A DNA stretch of 64,000 nt, taken from assembly GCA_016710785.1 (NCBI GenBank), contig JADJUE010000003.1, positions 124,001 to 188,000 of the forward strand, given 5' to 3'. The translations under genes were made by a program, and so were the position numbers. Source of the DNA: Candidatus Epilinea brevis. GTDB taxonomy: Bacteria > Chloroflexota > Anaerolineae > Epilineales > Epilineaceae. Below the pieces are notes generated by a model. The model did not search any database, was not told the DNA's origin, and saw only the letters and a list, made by a program, of their open reading frames with translations. Positions within the stretch are counted from its first letter, which is position 1. Every line of letters starts with the position of its first letter. This document shows positions 17,662 to 25,947 of this stretch, one piece after another.

Positions 17662-18492
17662 ATGGCCATCGACCCCCCGCCTGCTTCGTCCCAGGCGTCC
17701 AACCCCTACACCCGCTGGCTCAGGGGCCAGGTGGCGCCTGAGGATGGAGGAGGCGCCGATCCGGACGCCTTCATCGCCGACTGGGACCGCCTCGAGCGCC
17801 TGGTCATCGACGTCTACCGCCGCGGCGAGGCCGACGGGCAGGACGAGGCCGAATGGCAATGGCTGCGCGGCGCCCTGGAGGGTCGTCACGAGGCCGCGGC
17901 GCTCGCGCCCCACTGGCGGGGCGTCCCGGCCGGCGGCGAGGCCCTGGCGGCGGATCCCTTCCTGGCCCTCCTGGCCATCCCCCGGGCCGCCGACCTCGTC
18001 GACAACCGCCGCGCCATGCAGCTGCTACCGGCGGCACGCGAAGTGCTCAACCGGTGGTTGCTGAGCCTGGGCGGGTTGAAGGGGGGGGGTGGGGGGGGGG
18101 GGGGGGGGGGGGGGGGGCCGTCCCCCGCCGGCGCGGGCCCGTCCCCCAGCCCATCCGAGACCCATTTCCGGAGCCCCGCCATGCGCACCCCCGCCGGCCA
18201 ACATTGCAGGCATTACTACGAAGACTTCAACCGCGGCCGCGCCCAGCAGGAATGCCGCCTGATCCTGGCCAACCGCGGCTCGCTGCCCTGGTCGCCCGAC
18301 CTCTGCGCGCGCTGCAAGGTGCCCGGCGTCCTACTGGCCAACCCCTCGCCGCAGCTGCGCCTGCGCCTGGCCCTGCGCAAGCGGTTGGGCCTCTGGCGGG
18401 TGCTGAGCCTCGATGCCAGCTGCTTGCTCCACGACATCCCCGTTCCGGACCCGGCCGCCGGTTGCCCCCGCTGCACGGGTCAGGCCCCTTGA
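17662..18492 (+). CDS. Uncharacterised protein read through a 27-G tract (possible two-gene fusion)
   Basis: As written, the frame from the ATG at 17662 runs 276 aa through a poly-Gly stretch into a Cys-rich tail. The first about 140 residues (SNPYTRWLRGQVAPEDG...; HWRGVPAGGEALAADPFLALLAIPRAADL) have protein-like codon use but no family I recognise. The tail from residue 174 begins with its own Met (18181) and looks like a separate conserved protein. The G tract makes the exact reading frame, and hence the fusion, doubtful. A stop for the first gene could be hidden by a homopolymer miscount. Confidence 0.45.
   Translation: MAIDPPPASSQASNPYTRWLRGQVAPEDGGGADPDAFIADWDRLERLVIDVYRRGEADGQDEAEWQWLRGALEGRHEAAALAPHWRGVPAGGEALAADPFLALLAIPRAADLVDNRRAMQLLPAAREVLNRWLLSLGGLKGGGGGGGGGGGGPSPAGAGPSPSPSETHFRSPAMRTPAGQHCRHYYEDFNRGRAQQECRLILANRGSLPWSPDLCARCKVPGVLLANPSPQLRLRLALRKRLGLWRVLSLDASCLLHDIPVPDPAAGCPRCTGQAP
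18081..18117 (+). repeat. Poly-G tract (9 G, T, 27 G)
   Basis: Nine G, one T and 27 consecutive G. It would form G-quadruplex structures and slip during replication and sequencing, so the length shown is unlikely to be exact. Confidence 0.9.
18181..18492 (+). CDS. Small cysteine-rich protein (CxxYYED-type), likely the true downstream gene
   Basis: From the ATG at 18181, 103 aa with the pattern CRHYYEDFNRGRAQQECRLI, then CARCKVPGVLLANPSP, and a final CLLHDIP...GCPRC. The paired Cys (C..C, CxxC, CxxC) suggest a zinc-binding or Fe-S fold. From memory, proteins with this CxxYYED...RxxQECRLI pattern recur in Chloroflexota next to unrelated genes and are uncharacterised. It is followed 145 bp later by ilvE. 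Confidence 0.6.
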   Translation: MRTPAGQHCRHYYEDFNRGRAQQECRLILANRGSLPWSPDLCARCKVPGVLLANPSPQLRLRLALRKRLGLWRVLSLDASCLLHDIPVPDPAAGCPRCTGQAP

Positions 18493-18637
18493 CCCTTGTT
18501 TCCCGGGCAGACTATCATTGGCCACGTCGGGCGGACTCGCGCCCCGGCGCCGGGGTCGCAGCATCCCGGCGGGGGGAGGGGCGAGGCCCGGCGCAACGCC
18601 CACCCGCGACCGCAGTCACCATACAGGAAGGGTGTCC

Positions 18638-19585
18638 ATGGAGGGCAAGTACGCATTCTTCGGCGGACGGATCGTGCCCGTCGAGGAAGCAAAGGTCAGC
18701 GTCCGGACGCATACGATGAACTACGGCACCGGCTGCTTCGAGGGCATCCGGGCCTACTGGAACGAGGAAGAGGACCAGTTGCTGGTCTTCAAGCTACGCG
18801 AGCATTACCAGCGCTTCCTCAACTCTTGTCGCATCCTGTATTTCGACCTCCCCTACAGCGTCGATGACCTCTGCACCATCACCTTGGACCTCATCCGCCG
18901 CGAGGGATTCCGAGGCGATTCCTACATCCGCCCCTTGGCCTACAAGTCCGATGAGCTGATCGGCGTGCGCCTCCACAACCTGACCGATGCTGTGACCATC
19001 TTCGCCACCCCCTTCGGCCGCTACGTGGAGGCGGAGGAGGGCGCGCGGGTCCATGTCTCCAGCTGGCGACGCATCGACGACAACGCCATCCCCGCCCGGG
19101 CCAAGATCGTCGGCGCCTACGTCAACAGCGCCTTCGCCAAGACCGAGGCCCAGCTCAACGGCTTCGACGAGGCCATCGTCCTCAACCAGGACGGGCATGT
19201 GTCCGAGGGCAGCGCGGAGAACCTGTTCATCGTGCGCGACGGCGTCGTGGTGACGCCCCCGGCCACCGACAACATCCTGGAAGGCCTCACCCGCGCCGTG
19301 GTCATGCAGCTCTGCCGCGAAGTTCTGGGGCTGCCCGTCGTGGAGCGCTCCATCGACCGCACCGAGCTCTATGTCGCCGACGAGGTCTTCTTCACCGGCA
19401 CCGGCGTGCAGATCGCGGCGATCATCGAGATCGACCGGCGCAAGATCGGCGGCGGCAAGATGGGTCCGGTGGTGCAGGATCTCCGCGACCTCTACTTCGA
19501 CGTGGTGCGCGGCCGCCTGCCCCAATACCGCCACTGGTGCACGCCGGTCTATGTGAACGAGCCCGTGCCCGCGGGGATCGCTTGA
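18638..19585 (+). CDS. ilvE: Branched-chain amino acid aminotransferase
   Basis: A 315-aa class IV PLP aminotransferase from the ATG at 18638 (AGGAAGGG upstream). Motifs include YGTGCFEGIRAYW near residue 30, the PLP lysine in RAKIVGAYVNS, EGSAENLFIVRDG, and TGTGVQIAAI for phosphate binding. It catalyses the last step of Leu, Ile and Val synthesis with 2-oxoglutarate/Glu. The stop codon overlaps the TTG start proposed for the exosortase gene. Confidence 0.95.
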   Translation: MEGKYAFFGGRIVPVEEAKVSVRTHTMNYGTGCFEGIRAYWNEEEDQLLVFKLREHYQRFLNSCRILYFDLPYSVDDLCTITLDLIRREGFRGDSYIRPLAYKSDELIGVRLHNLTDAVTIFATPFGRYVEAEEGARVHVSSWRRIDDNAIPARAKIVGAYVNSAFAKTEAQLNGFDEAIVLNQDGHVSEGSAENLFIVRDGVVVTPPATDNILEGLTRAVVMQLCREVLGLPVVERSIDRTELYVADEVFFTGTGVQIAAIIEIDRRKIGGGKMGPVVQDLRDLYFDVVRGRLPQYRHWCTPVYVNEPVPAGIA

Positions 19586-20526
19586 GCCTTGACGGTGCCG
19601 CCGCCCGCGACGGCGGCTCTCCTGGCGGGGACGACAACCCCATCGGACCATCGCCCCCGGCAGACGCATCCAGTCGCTCGACCAAGCGCCAGGGGCTGGT
19701 CATCGGCCTGCTCCTGCTGGCCCTCATCGCCTGGCTGTTCGCCCCCACCCTGGTTTGGCTGATCCATAGCTGGCGCGTCGACGACGACTACGGCCACGGC
19801 CCCGTGCTGGTGGTGGCCGCCTTGTTCCTGGCCTGGCGCCGCTGGTCGGCGCGGTTGCGACCGGTCTTTGAGCGCGGCCGCCCCAGGGCGGCCCTGGGGC
19901 TCTTGGGCCTGGCGGCCCTGGGCCAGCTGGTCGCCTTGCGCCTGGGCTCGATGCCCCTGGCCGCCGCAAGCCTGGTGGCGGCCCTGGTCGGCTGGTCCAT
20001 TCTGGTGGGCGGCGCAACGGGACTGGCAGCGGCTGCCTACCCGGCGCTGCTCCTTTTCCTGGCCATCCCCCTGCCCATCGTAGACCGCTGGGGCACGCCC
20101 CTGGCGGCGCGGGTAGCGGCGGTCACGGCCCGGGCGGCCCAGCTGCTGGGCAGCCCGGCGCTGGTTCGTGGCGGCGAGTTGGCGGTGGGTCAGGAGCGGT
20201 TCACGGTGGGCGCGCCCTGCAGCGGGCTGCGCTCCCTGGTGGCCGCGGTCGGCCTGGCCGCCGTCCTGGCCGGCATTCTCAGCCTGTCGCCGGGGCGGCG
20301 CCTGCTGCTGGTGGCGGCCGCTCTGCCCTTGGCCATCCTGGGTAACGGGCTGCGCCTGCTCCTCTTGATCCTGGCCGCGGAGAGGCTGGGGACGGATGCC
20401 GCGCTCAGCCTCTTCCATGGCCCCCTGGGTGCCGGCGGCTTCCTGGTCCTGGCCCTTCTGCTGGTGCTCCTGGCCCTGCGCTGGGAGCGACGGGAGCATG
20501 GATCTCTGGACGCCGGCCATGTCTGA
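19582..20526 (+). CDS. Exosortase/archaeosortase family transpeptidase
   Basis: The proposed TTG start at 19582 overlaps the ilvE stop (TTGA). The frame could open up to 45 bp earlier. About eight TM segments hold the three catalytic positions of the family: Cys in APCSGLRSL, Arg in LGNGLRLLLL and His in FHGPLG. Exosortases cleave C-terminal PEP-CTERM-like tails and attach proteins to the envelope or release them. The next gene encodes the usual partner EpsI. I did not find a clear PEP-CTERM substrate in the window. Confidence 0.9.
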   Translation: MSLDGAAARDGGSPGGDDNPIGPSPPADASSRSTKRQGLVIGLLLLALIAWLFAPTLVWLIHSWRVDDDYGHGPVLVVAALFLAWRRWSARLRPVFERGRPRAALGLLGLAALGQLVALRLGSMPLAAASLVAALVGWSILVGGATGLAAAAYPALLLFLAIPLPIVDRWGTPLAARVAAVTARAAQLLGSPALVRGGELAVGQERFTVGAPCSGLRSLVAAVGLAAVLAGILSLSPGRRLLLVAAALPLAILGNGLRLLLLILAAERLGTDAALSLFHGPLGAGGFLVLALLLVLLALRWERREHGSLDAGHV

Positions 20527-21295
20527 TACCGCAGCGGATCGGCTGGAACTGGCCGCCGGCCAGCTGGCAGGCACCCTCCAGACGCAAGCCCAGAGCGCTC
20601 GCCGCCGCCGCCTGGTCTGGCTGGCTGCGGCGGGCATCCTCCTGCTCGCCATCCTGGGCCGACGCTGGCTGGAACGGACGCCGCCGGCCCCGCCGGCGCC
20701 GTCCCCCACCCAGTCGGTGGTCTTCGTAGATACCGAAGGCTGGTATGGCCGCAGCAGCCAGGAGGTCGCCGTCGCTTCGCCCGTCAAGCTGGGCCTGGAC
20801 GATCTGCCGGCCGGCTTGCCGCTCCGCCTGGGTCCCTGGGAGGGTCGGGACCGCCCCCCCGATCCCGAGGTGACGCGCTGGTTCGACAGCCCGGAGGTGG
20901 TCATTCAACGCACCTATACCCGCGCCGACGGCGAGCGCGTCTGGCTCTCGGCTTTCGGCAGCCGCGGGCCGAAGAGCTTCCATCTGTTTGAGCATGTCCC
21001 GGATCTGTGCTACCCGTTAGGGGGGTGGCAGATCGATCAGTTCGGTCTGGCCCGCCTCCCTCTGGGGTCGCGTCCTTTGCCGGTCAACCACGGCATCGCC
21101 TCCGGTCCGGAGGGCAAGCTGGTCTTCCTCTACCTCTATGTCTGGGACAGCCCGGCGCGGGATCCGGAGCGCGGCACGCTCTCGCTGCGCATCGCCGCAC
21201 CGGTCACCCGGACCGCGGAGGCCACGTTCGCCATGCTGGCCCAGGATTTCATCCCGCAGCTCTTCAGCCGCACCCTCTCCTGGAACCGGTTCTGA
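20498..21295 (+). CDS. EpsI-family exosortase-associated protein
   Basis: A 265-aa protein whose ATG at 20498 follows GGGAG and overlaps the exosortase gene by 29 bp (an ATG at 20519 is the alternative). One N-terminal TM anchor (RRRLVWLAAAGILLLAILG) precedes an extracytoplasmic domain with the EpsI signature FHLFEHVPDLCYPLGGW. EpsI partners are encoded beside, or fused to, exosortases in exopolysaccharide and PEP-CTERM systems. Their exact role is unknown. Confidence 0.85.
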   Translation: MDLWTPAMSDTAADRLELAAGQLAGTLQTQAQSARRRRLVWLAAAGILLLAILGRRWLERTPPAPPAPSPTQSVVFVDTEGWYGRSSQEVAVASPVKLGLDDLPAGLPLRLGPWEGRDRPPDPEVTRWFDSPEVVIQRTYTRADGERVWLSAFGSRGPKSFHLFEHVPDLCYPLGGWQIDQFGLARLPLGSRPLPVNHGIASGPEGKLVFLYLYVWDSPARDPERGTLSLRIAAPVTRTAEATFAMLAQDFIPQLFSRTLSWNRF

Positions 21296-21351
21296 ATCGC
21301 CATGATCCTGTTCCACCGCAGCAGGCCGCGCCGGTACGGAAGCCGACCGAT

Positions 21352-22275
21352 ATGAGCAGCAGCCATTCTGTCCACCACAAGGCCGCGTCCTCGCCCGGCG
21401 GTCTCATCGGGTTCCTCCTCTGCGGCCTGGCGCTGGCCCTTGCCGGCGCGCTGGCCCTGGCCGCTCAGCGCGCCGGCCCTTCGCCGCGGGGCGCCCTGCT
21501 GGGCCTGACCACGGTGCTGGCCCTAAGCCTCCTGGCCTTCCTTCTCTGGTGGTCCTGGGGCTATTTCAACCTGCGCTACAGCCTGGAGCCTGACGCCCTG
21601 GTCATCCGCTGGGCCAGCAACCGCTACATCCTGCCCTATGCTGGGCTGGACAAGCCGCAGCTGGGGGGGCCGCGCCAGCCGCCGCGCGGACTCCGCTGGC
21701 CGGGCTATGCCGTGGGACGGGTCCCGGATGAAGAAGGCGTCGCCACCGGGGGGCCGGTCTTCAGCCTGGCCACGCGGCCGGCCGCCGAGCAGGTGCTGTT
21801 GGGCACGCCCGTCGGCGGCTTCGCCATCTCCCCGACGGACCCGGCCACCTTCCTCAGCGATCTGGAAACGCGCCGGAAGCTGGCAACCGGAGGCTCCACC
21901 CAGCCCCGCATCCAGCGCCGGGGCCTGGCTGGATTGGACCTGTGGGGCGACTCTTTGGCCCTGAGGGCCTTGGTGGTGGGCCTGCTGCTCAACCTGCTGG
22001 CTTTCACCTGGATTGCATGGCAATATCCGGGCCTTCCCGAGCGGGTCGCCCTGCGCTATCGCTACGACCCCGGCTTCGGACTGACCCTTCCCGGCGCACC
22101 CCAGCCGGTGGGCACGGTCTGGCGCCTTCCCATGTTGAGCCTGGCCATGCTGCTCATAAACGCCGCGGCGGCCGCACTGATCCACAAGCGCATCCGCATG
22201 GGAGCCAACCTGCTGTTGATCGGCGCGGCCATCGTGCAGGCCGGGCTGGTCTTCATTCTCACCCGCCTGGGCTGA
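21352..22275 (+). CDS. PH-domain-containing membrane protein (DUF1648-like C-terminus)
   Basis: A 307-aa protein. Two N-terminal TM segments (GGLIGFLLCGLALALAGALA; GLTTVLALSLLAFLLWW) lead to a bacterial PH-like domain (YSLEPDALVIRWASNRYILPY...VLLGTPVGGFAISPTDPATF). Three C-terminal TM segments begin near ALRALVVGLLLNLLAF and include YPGLPERVALRYRYDPGFG, which resembles the DUF1648 signature. It follows epsI by 56 bp, so it may belong to the same exosortase operon. No ribosome site is obvious. Function unknown. Confidence 0.65.
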   Translation: MSSSHSVHHKAASSPGGLIGFLLCGLALALAGALALAAQRAGPSPRGALLGLTTVLALSLLAFLLWWSWGYFNLRYSLEPDALVIRWASNRYILPYAGLDKPQLGGPRQPPRGLRWPGYAVGRVPDEEGVATGGPVFSLATRPAAEQVLLGTPVGGFAISPTDPATFLSDLETRRKLATGGSTQPRIQRRGLAGLDLWGDSLALRALVVGLLLNLLAFTWIAWQYPGLPERVALRYRYDPGFGLTLPGAPQPVGTVWRLPMLSLAMLLINAAAAALIHKRIRMGANLLLIGAAIVQAGLVFILTRLG

Positions 22276-22317
22276 CGGCCGCATGCCGCCCGGGGGCGTA
22301 CAAGGAGGTCATGGGTC

Positions 22318-24429
22318 ATGAAACGGATGGATCACATCGGCGTCGATCTCGGACTGGTAGGCCAGGCCGCTGAGCGGGCGGCTGCCGCCGCGGAGATCGG
22401 CGCCCGGGTTGTCCGCCTGCGCTTCGGCCTGGGGGGCGCCGCAGAGCTGGGACCCTCCTTTCTTGCCACAGCCCGGGAGGCGGTCGCCAGTCTGGCGGAG
22501 AAGGGTCTGAGGGTGCTGGCGGTGATCGACAGCGACCTGACGGTGGCCCCGGATGGCATGGGCGCCTTCGCCGACCGCCCGCAGGGCCCGCTGGCCCGCG
22601 CCTGGGTGGAGGAGATGCTGGGTAATACGGACGCCCTGGCCCGCGCCCTGGTCGGATCGGTAGAGGCCTGGGAGCTGCTGCCGCAGCCCAACGCGGGCAG
22701 CACGCCGCGCATCCATCCCGTCCGCTGGGTTGCGCTGCTGGAGGGGCTGAGCGCCGTCATCCGCGCCGCCGATCCGCAAGCTCGCATCGTCACCGGTGCC
22801 CTGCTCAGCGATGATCGCGACGATGGCGCCGACTACCTTGACGCGGCCCTTGCCGCCGTAGACCACCGGCTCCCGGGCGATCTGCTGGGCCTGCGGCTGT
22901 CGATCATGGCCGGCGGAAGCCCGTCGGAGGCCATCCTTGCCGCCGGCCTGCGCGACCGCGTGGACCGCCTGACCGCGGTCCTGGACCGCCATGCGGGCTC
23001 CCGTGCCGACGCCGGGCCGGCGATGGATCTCTGGGTCACAAGCGCCGGCTGGGATGCCCAGGCGGTGGGCGAGGTCAACCAGGCCAGCAATGCCTGGACG
23101 GCCCTCAGCGCCCTCAGCGGCCATCCGCGGGTGATCGGGGTCATCTGGTGCGGCCTTACGGATGACAACCCCAATTCGGGCGGCATGGCGAGCGGCCTCT
23201 ACCAAGGCAGCACGGCCCTGGGCGATCAGCGCCGCCCGGCCGGCAACGCCTTCCGCGACTTCAGCACCTACGCCCGTCAGATCAGCATGCCCGCGGCCGC
23301 GGCGGCCATCCTGCGCGACGAGGAGCCGGCCCGGCCTCCCGCCGCGGCCGAACCGGCTGCCGCCATCCCTGTGGACAGCGCGGACATCACCGGCGCCACG
23401 AGCGCCCTGGAGCTGGAACCGCAGCGGCCGGACCGGGTGGAGGATTCCGGCGGCTGGACGACGGCCGGCGTCGCCGGCGCCGCCGCCCTGGCCACCCTGG
23501 GACCGCTCTCCGATCAGGACCGCCAGCAAGGCACCGAGGTCACCCCCCTGCCCTGGGAGGAAGGCCGGCCGACCGTGCCGGCGGACGAAGCTTCGGAATC
23601 GGAGGCGCACGCACCGGTGATGGCGGCGCCCATGCTGGAGACGCCGGAGCTCGAGACGCCGGTGGTGGAGATGCCGCTGGTAGAGACCCCGGTCATCGAG
23701 ACCCCGGTCATCCAGGCCCCGGCCATCGAGATCCCAAGGGTCACGACCCCGGCGGACTCCGGCACGCTGCACTTCCACATCCCCAATGCCCGCGAGGTAC
23801 TGGAGGGCCAAGGCTTCAGCGGCGACCGTCTGGATGCGATCCTGGAGGCGGTTCGCCGACGCTACGGCAGCTACCAATGGCTCCCGGCAGGCGACTACAA
23901 CATCGACCTCTCGCCCGAGCAGTCGGACGCCGAGGAACCCCTGGTTCGCGTCGAGCCCCCGGTCGTCGAGACCCCGGTCTTCGAAGCGCCAGCCGTCGAA
24001 GCACCCGCGGCATACGTCGACGAGCCGCTCCGCGAGGCGCCCGACCTGATCGTCGAGGAGTCGCCCGTCGAAGCACCCGCCGCACATGTCGAGGAGCCGG
24101 TCAGCGAAGCACCCGCCTTCGCGGAACCCGCCGCGCCCATCGAAGCCCCCGCCCTCGCACCCTACGATCCGGCCCCCGTCGCTCCGGCCCCGGTCGCTGT
24201 GCCCCCGGTGCCGCCGCGTTCAGCCATCACCAACCAGATGATCATCTCGGCGCTTTATCGCGCCGGGGGCGGGGCATGGGGGCTCTTCGATCGCGCCGGT
24301 CTGAGCCTCAGGGATCTGGCCGCGCGGCGAACCCAGCCTTACAGCGGGCCGCCCCTGTCGGCGATGGACGGGCTGACCGCGGACGAGCAGGAGGCGGTGC
24401 AACGCGAGCTGGACAGCCACAGCGGCTGA
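22318..24429 (+). CDS. Glycosidase-like (TIM-barrel) protein lacking catalytic residues, with Pro-rich repeats
   Basis: 703 aa with a strong AAGGAGG nine bases upstream. Residues about 1-320 follow a GH-A-clan glycosidase barrel: RVLAVIDSD on an early strand, WELLPQPN where active enzymes have WxxxNEPN, and LWVTSAGW where they have a Glu before the Gly. Both catalytic Glu appear replaced (Gln and Ser). After this come an Ala/Pro linker, a repeat of ETPVIETPV-type units (about 437-475), a short domain (SGTLHFHIPNAREVLEGQGF...YGSYQWLPAGDYNIDL), a second EAPxxE repeat, and a C-terminal helical domain (AITNQMIISALYRAGGGAWGLF). There is no signal peptide, so it may be cytoplasmic. Function unknown. 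Confidence 0.7.
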   Translation: MKRMDHIGVDLGLVGQAAERAAAAAEIGARVVRLRFGLGGAAELGPSFLATAREAVASLAEKGLRVLAVIDSDLTVAPDGMGAFADRPQGPLARAWVEEMLGNTDALARALVGSVEAWELLPQPNAGSTPRIHPVRWVALLEGLSAVIRAADPQARIVTGALLSDDRDDGADYLDAALAAVDHRLPGDLLGLRLSIMAGGSPSEAILAAGLRDRVDRLTAVLDRHAGSRADAGPAMDLWVTSAGWDAQAVGEVNQASNAWTALSALSGHPRVIGVIWCGLTDDNPNSGGMASGLYQGSTALGDQRRPAGNAFRDFSTYARQISMPAAAAAILRDEEPARPPAAAEPAAAIPVDSADITGATSALELEPQRPDRVEDSGGWTTAGVAGAAALATLGPLSDQDRQQGTEVTPLPWEEGRPTVPADEASESEAHAPVMAAPMLETPELETPVVEMPLVETPVIETPVIQAPAIEIPRVTTPADSGTLHFHIPNAREVLEGQGFSGDRLDAILEAVRRRYGSYQWLPAGDYNIDLSPEQSDAEEPLVRVEPPVVETPVFEAPAVEAPAAYVDEPLREAPDLIVEESPVEAPAAHVEEPVSEAPAFAEPAAPIEAPALAPYDPAPVAPAPVAVPPVPPRSAITNQMIISALYRAGGGAWGLFDRAGLSLRDLAARRTQPYSGPPLSAMDGLTADEQEAVQRELDSHSG

Positions 24430-24461
24430 GTGAACCCTACCGGCGACACAGGAGGTGCTCT

Positions 24462-25736
24462 ATGGCGTGCTCGCGATCATTGCTGATGCTGTCTCTGGCA
24501 GCGGCGCTCATCGGCCTGTCTGCCTGCAAGACCGCGACGCCCGATGCCGCGGTGTCCGCGGACAAGGTGGACAGCGCACCGGACGCGACTGCCGGCGCCG
24601 GCGCGGCGGGCGAGGCGACCGGCGAGGCGACCGGAAGCGCGGAGGCCCCTGCTGATGGGGCTCCCGACGCGGAGGATGGCGGCGAAGCCGGCGCGCGGAA
24701 CCTGGACCTGACCGATGTCACCCTGCCGGCGGGCGGCGGGTCCTACGACGTCGCGCTGACCGCGACTGCTGGCCAGACCGTAACCGCCAAGGTCTCCGGC
24801 GTCTCCCTGGGCTCGGTGCAGCTGGATCTGCTGGGTCCAGAGGATGACGTCCTGGCCTCCAGTGCCGAGGCGCCGCCGACCGAGCGCAACGGCCTGCAGG
24901 CGGCGATCACCACGAATGTCCCGCATGTGCTGCGGATCCGTTCGGCGGCAGGGGCCCCGGCGCTCAGCTTCGATCTGACGGTGACGGTGGACGGCGAGGC
25001 CGCCGGCGAAGGCACCGCAGCGGGGGGCAGCGCGGGCGGGGCCACGGACGGCGCAGGAACACCGGCGCCCCCCAAGCGCATCGCCTTCCAGGCCGGCGCC
25101 GCGGGCGGCAGCATCAAGGGCCAGATGGCCGGCGCGGGCGAGACCCAAGGCTACCTGCTGGGTGGAAGCAAGGATGAGATCTTGTCGGTCACCCTGACCG
25201 CCGATCCGGCCGGCGCCGTGGATGTCATGGTCTTCTCCCCTTCCGGGAAGCCCCTGCGGCCGCTGATGCCCGGCGAGGCCCTGGGGCCGCAGCGCTTCCC
25301 CCTGCCGGAGGACGGCGATTACCTCATCACCCTGAGCGCCTCCACCCCGGCCAGCTGGACCTTGGACCTGATCCTGGAGGACGCCGAGCCCGCGGGTGGC
25401 GCCGCCGCGGTCCCGGCCGGTGCCCCGCCCACCCGGGTGATCTTCGGCCCGGGCAACCGCGCCACCCGTCTGCAGGGGCAGGTCGGCGGCCTGGCGCCGC
25501 AGCGCTACGTCCTGCACGCCGGGGCCGGCGACACCCTGGCCCTGAGCCTGGAATCCGACGCGGGCGTTCGCCCGCAGGTCTTCGTGGAGGACAGCCGCGG
25601 CCGGGTGCTGGCCTCGGGCCTGACCGCGCAGGCGATGACGGTGCCCCTGCCTGCGTCGGAGGATTACTGGGTCACGGTGCTGGTGACCCCGCAGAGCGAC
25701 GCGGTGTCCTACGCGATGACGATCGGGCTGCAATAG
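24462..25736 (+). CDS. Lipoprotein with three PPC-like beta domains
   Basis: 424 aa from the ATG at 24462 (AGGAGG, 7-base spacing). The signal ends in LIGLSAC, followed by a 50-residue Ala/Gly/Glu-rich linker. Three repeated beta-sandwich units of about 110 residues follow (starting near LPAGGGSYDVALTATAGQ, RIAFQAGAAGGSIKGQ and RVIFGPGNRATRLQGQ). Each has the bacterial pre-peptidase C-terminal (PPC) pattern ending in YxITxxA-like strands. It is probably a lipid-anchored envelope protein involved in binding. It is the last gene of the plus-strand block that starts with ilvE. Confidence 0.75.
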   Translation: MACSRSLLMLSLAAALIGLSACKTATPDAAVSADKVDSAPDATAGAGAAGEATGEATGSAEAPADGAPDAEDGGEAGARNLDLTDVTLPAGGGSYDVALTATAGQTVTAKVSGVSLGSVQLDLLGPEDDVLASSAEAPPTERNGLQAAITTNVPHVLRIRSAAGAPALSFDLTVTVDGEAAGEGTAAGGSAGGATDGAGTPAPPKRIAFQAGAAGGSIKGQMAGAGETQGYLLGGSKDEILSVTLTADPAGAVDVMVFSPSGKPLRPLMPGEALGPQRFPLPEDGDYLITLSASTPASWTLDLILEDAEPAGGAAAVPAGAPPTRVIFGPGNRATRLQGQVGGLAPQRYVLHAGAGDTLALSLESDAGVRPQVFVEDSRGRVLASGLTAQAMTVPLPASEDYWVTVLVTPQSDAVSYAMTIGLQ

Positions 25737-25947
25737 GGGCACGTTTGGCGCCGCCAGCGAGGGCGAGGAGGACGTCGCTCTAAAGCGGGGTTATCACTCG
25801 TCACAGTCCCTCGACGGACATTCTCGCCGATACTCGGGGGACGTTTCGATCTGATGATCTGCGGACATTGGGAGCTGATGCTGACACACCTGGACCCTTT
25901 CGACCTCAGCCCAATACGCCGACCCGCAAGCCCCACCTCCCCCCGCC

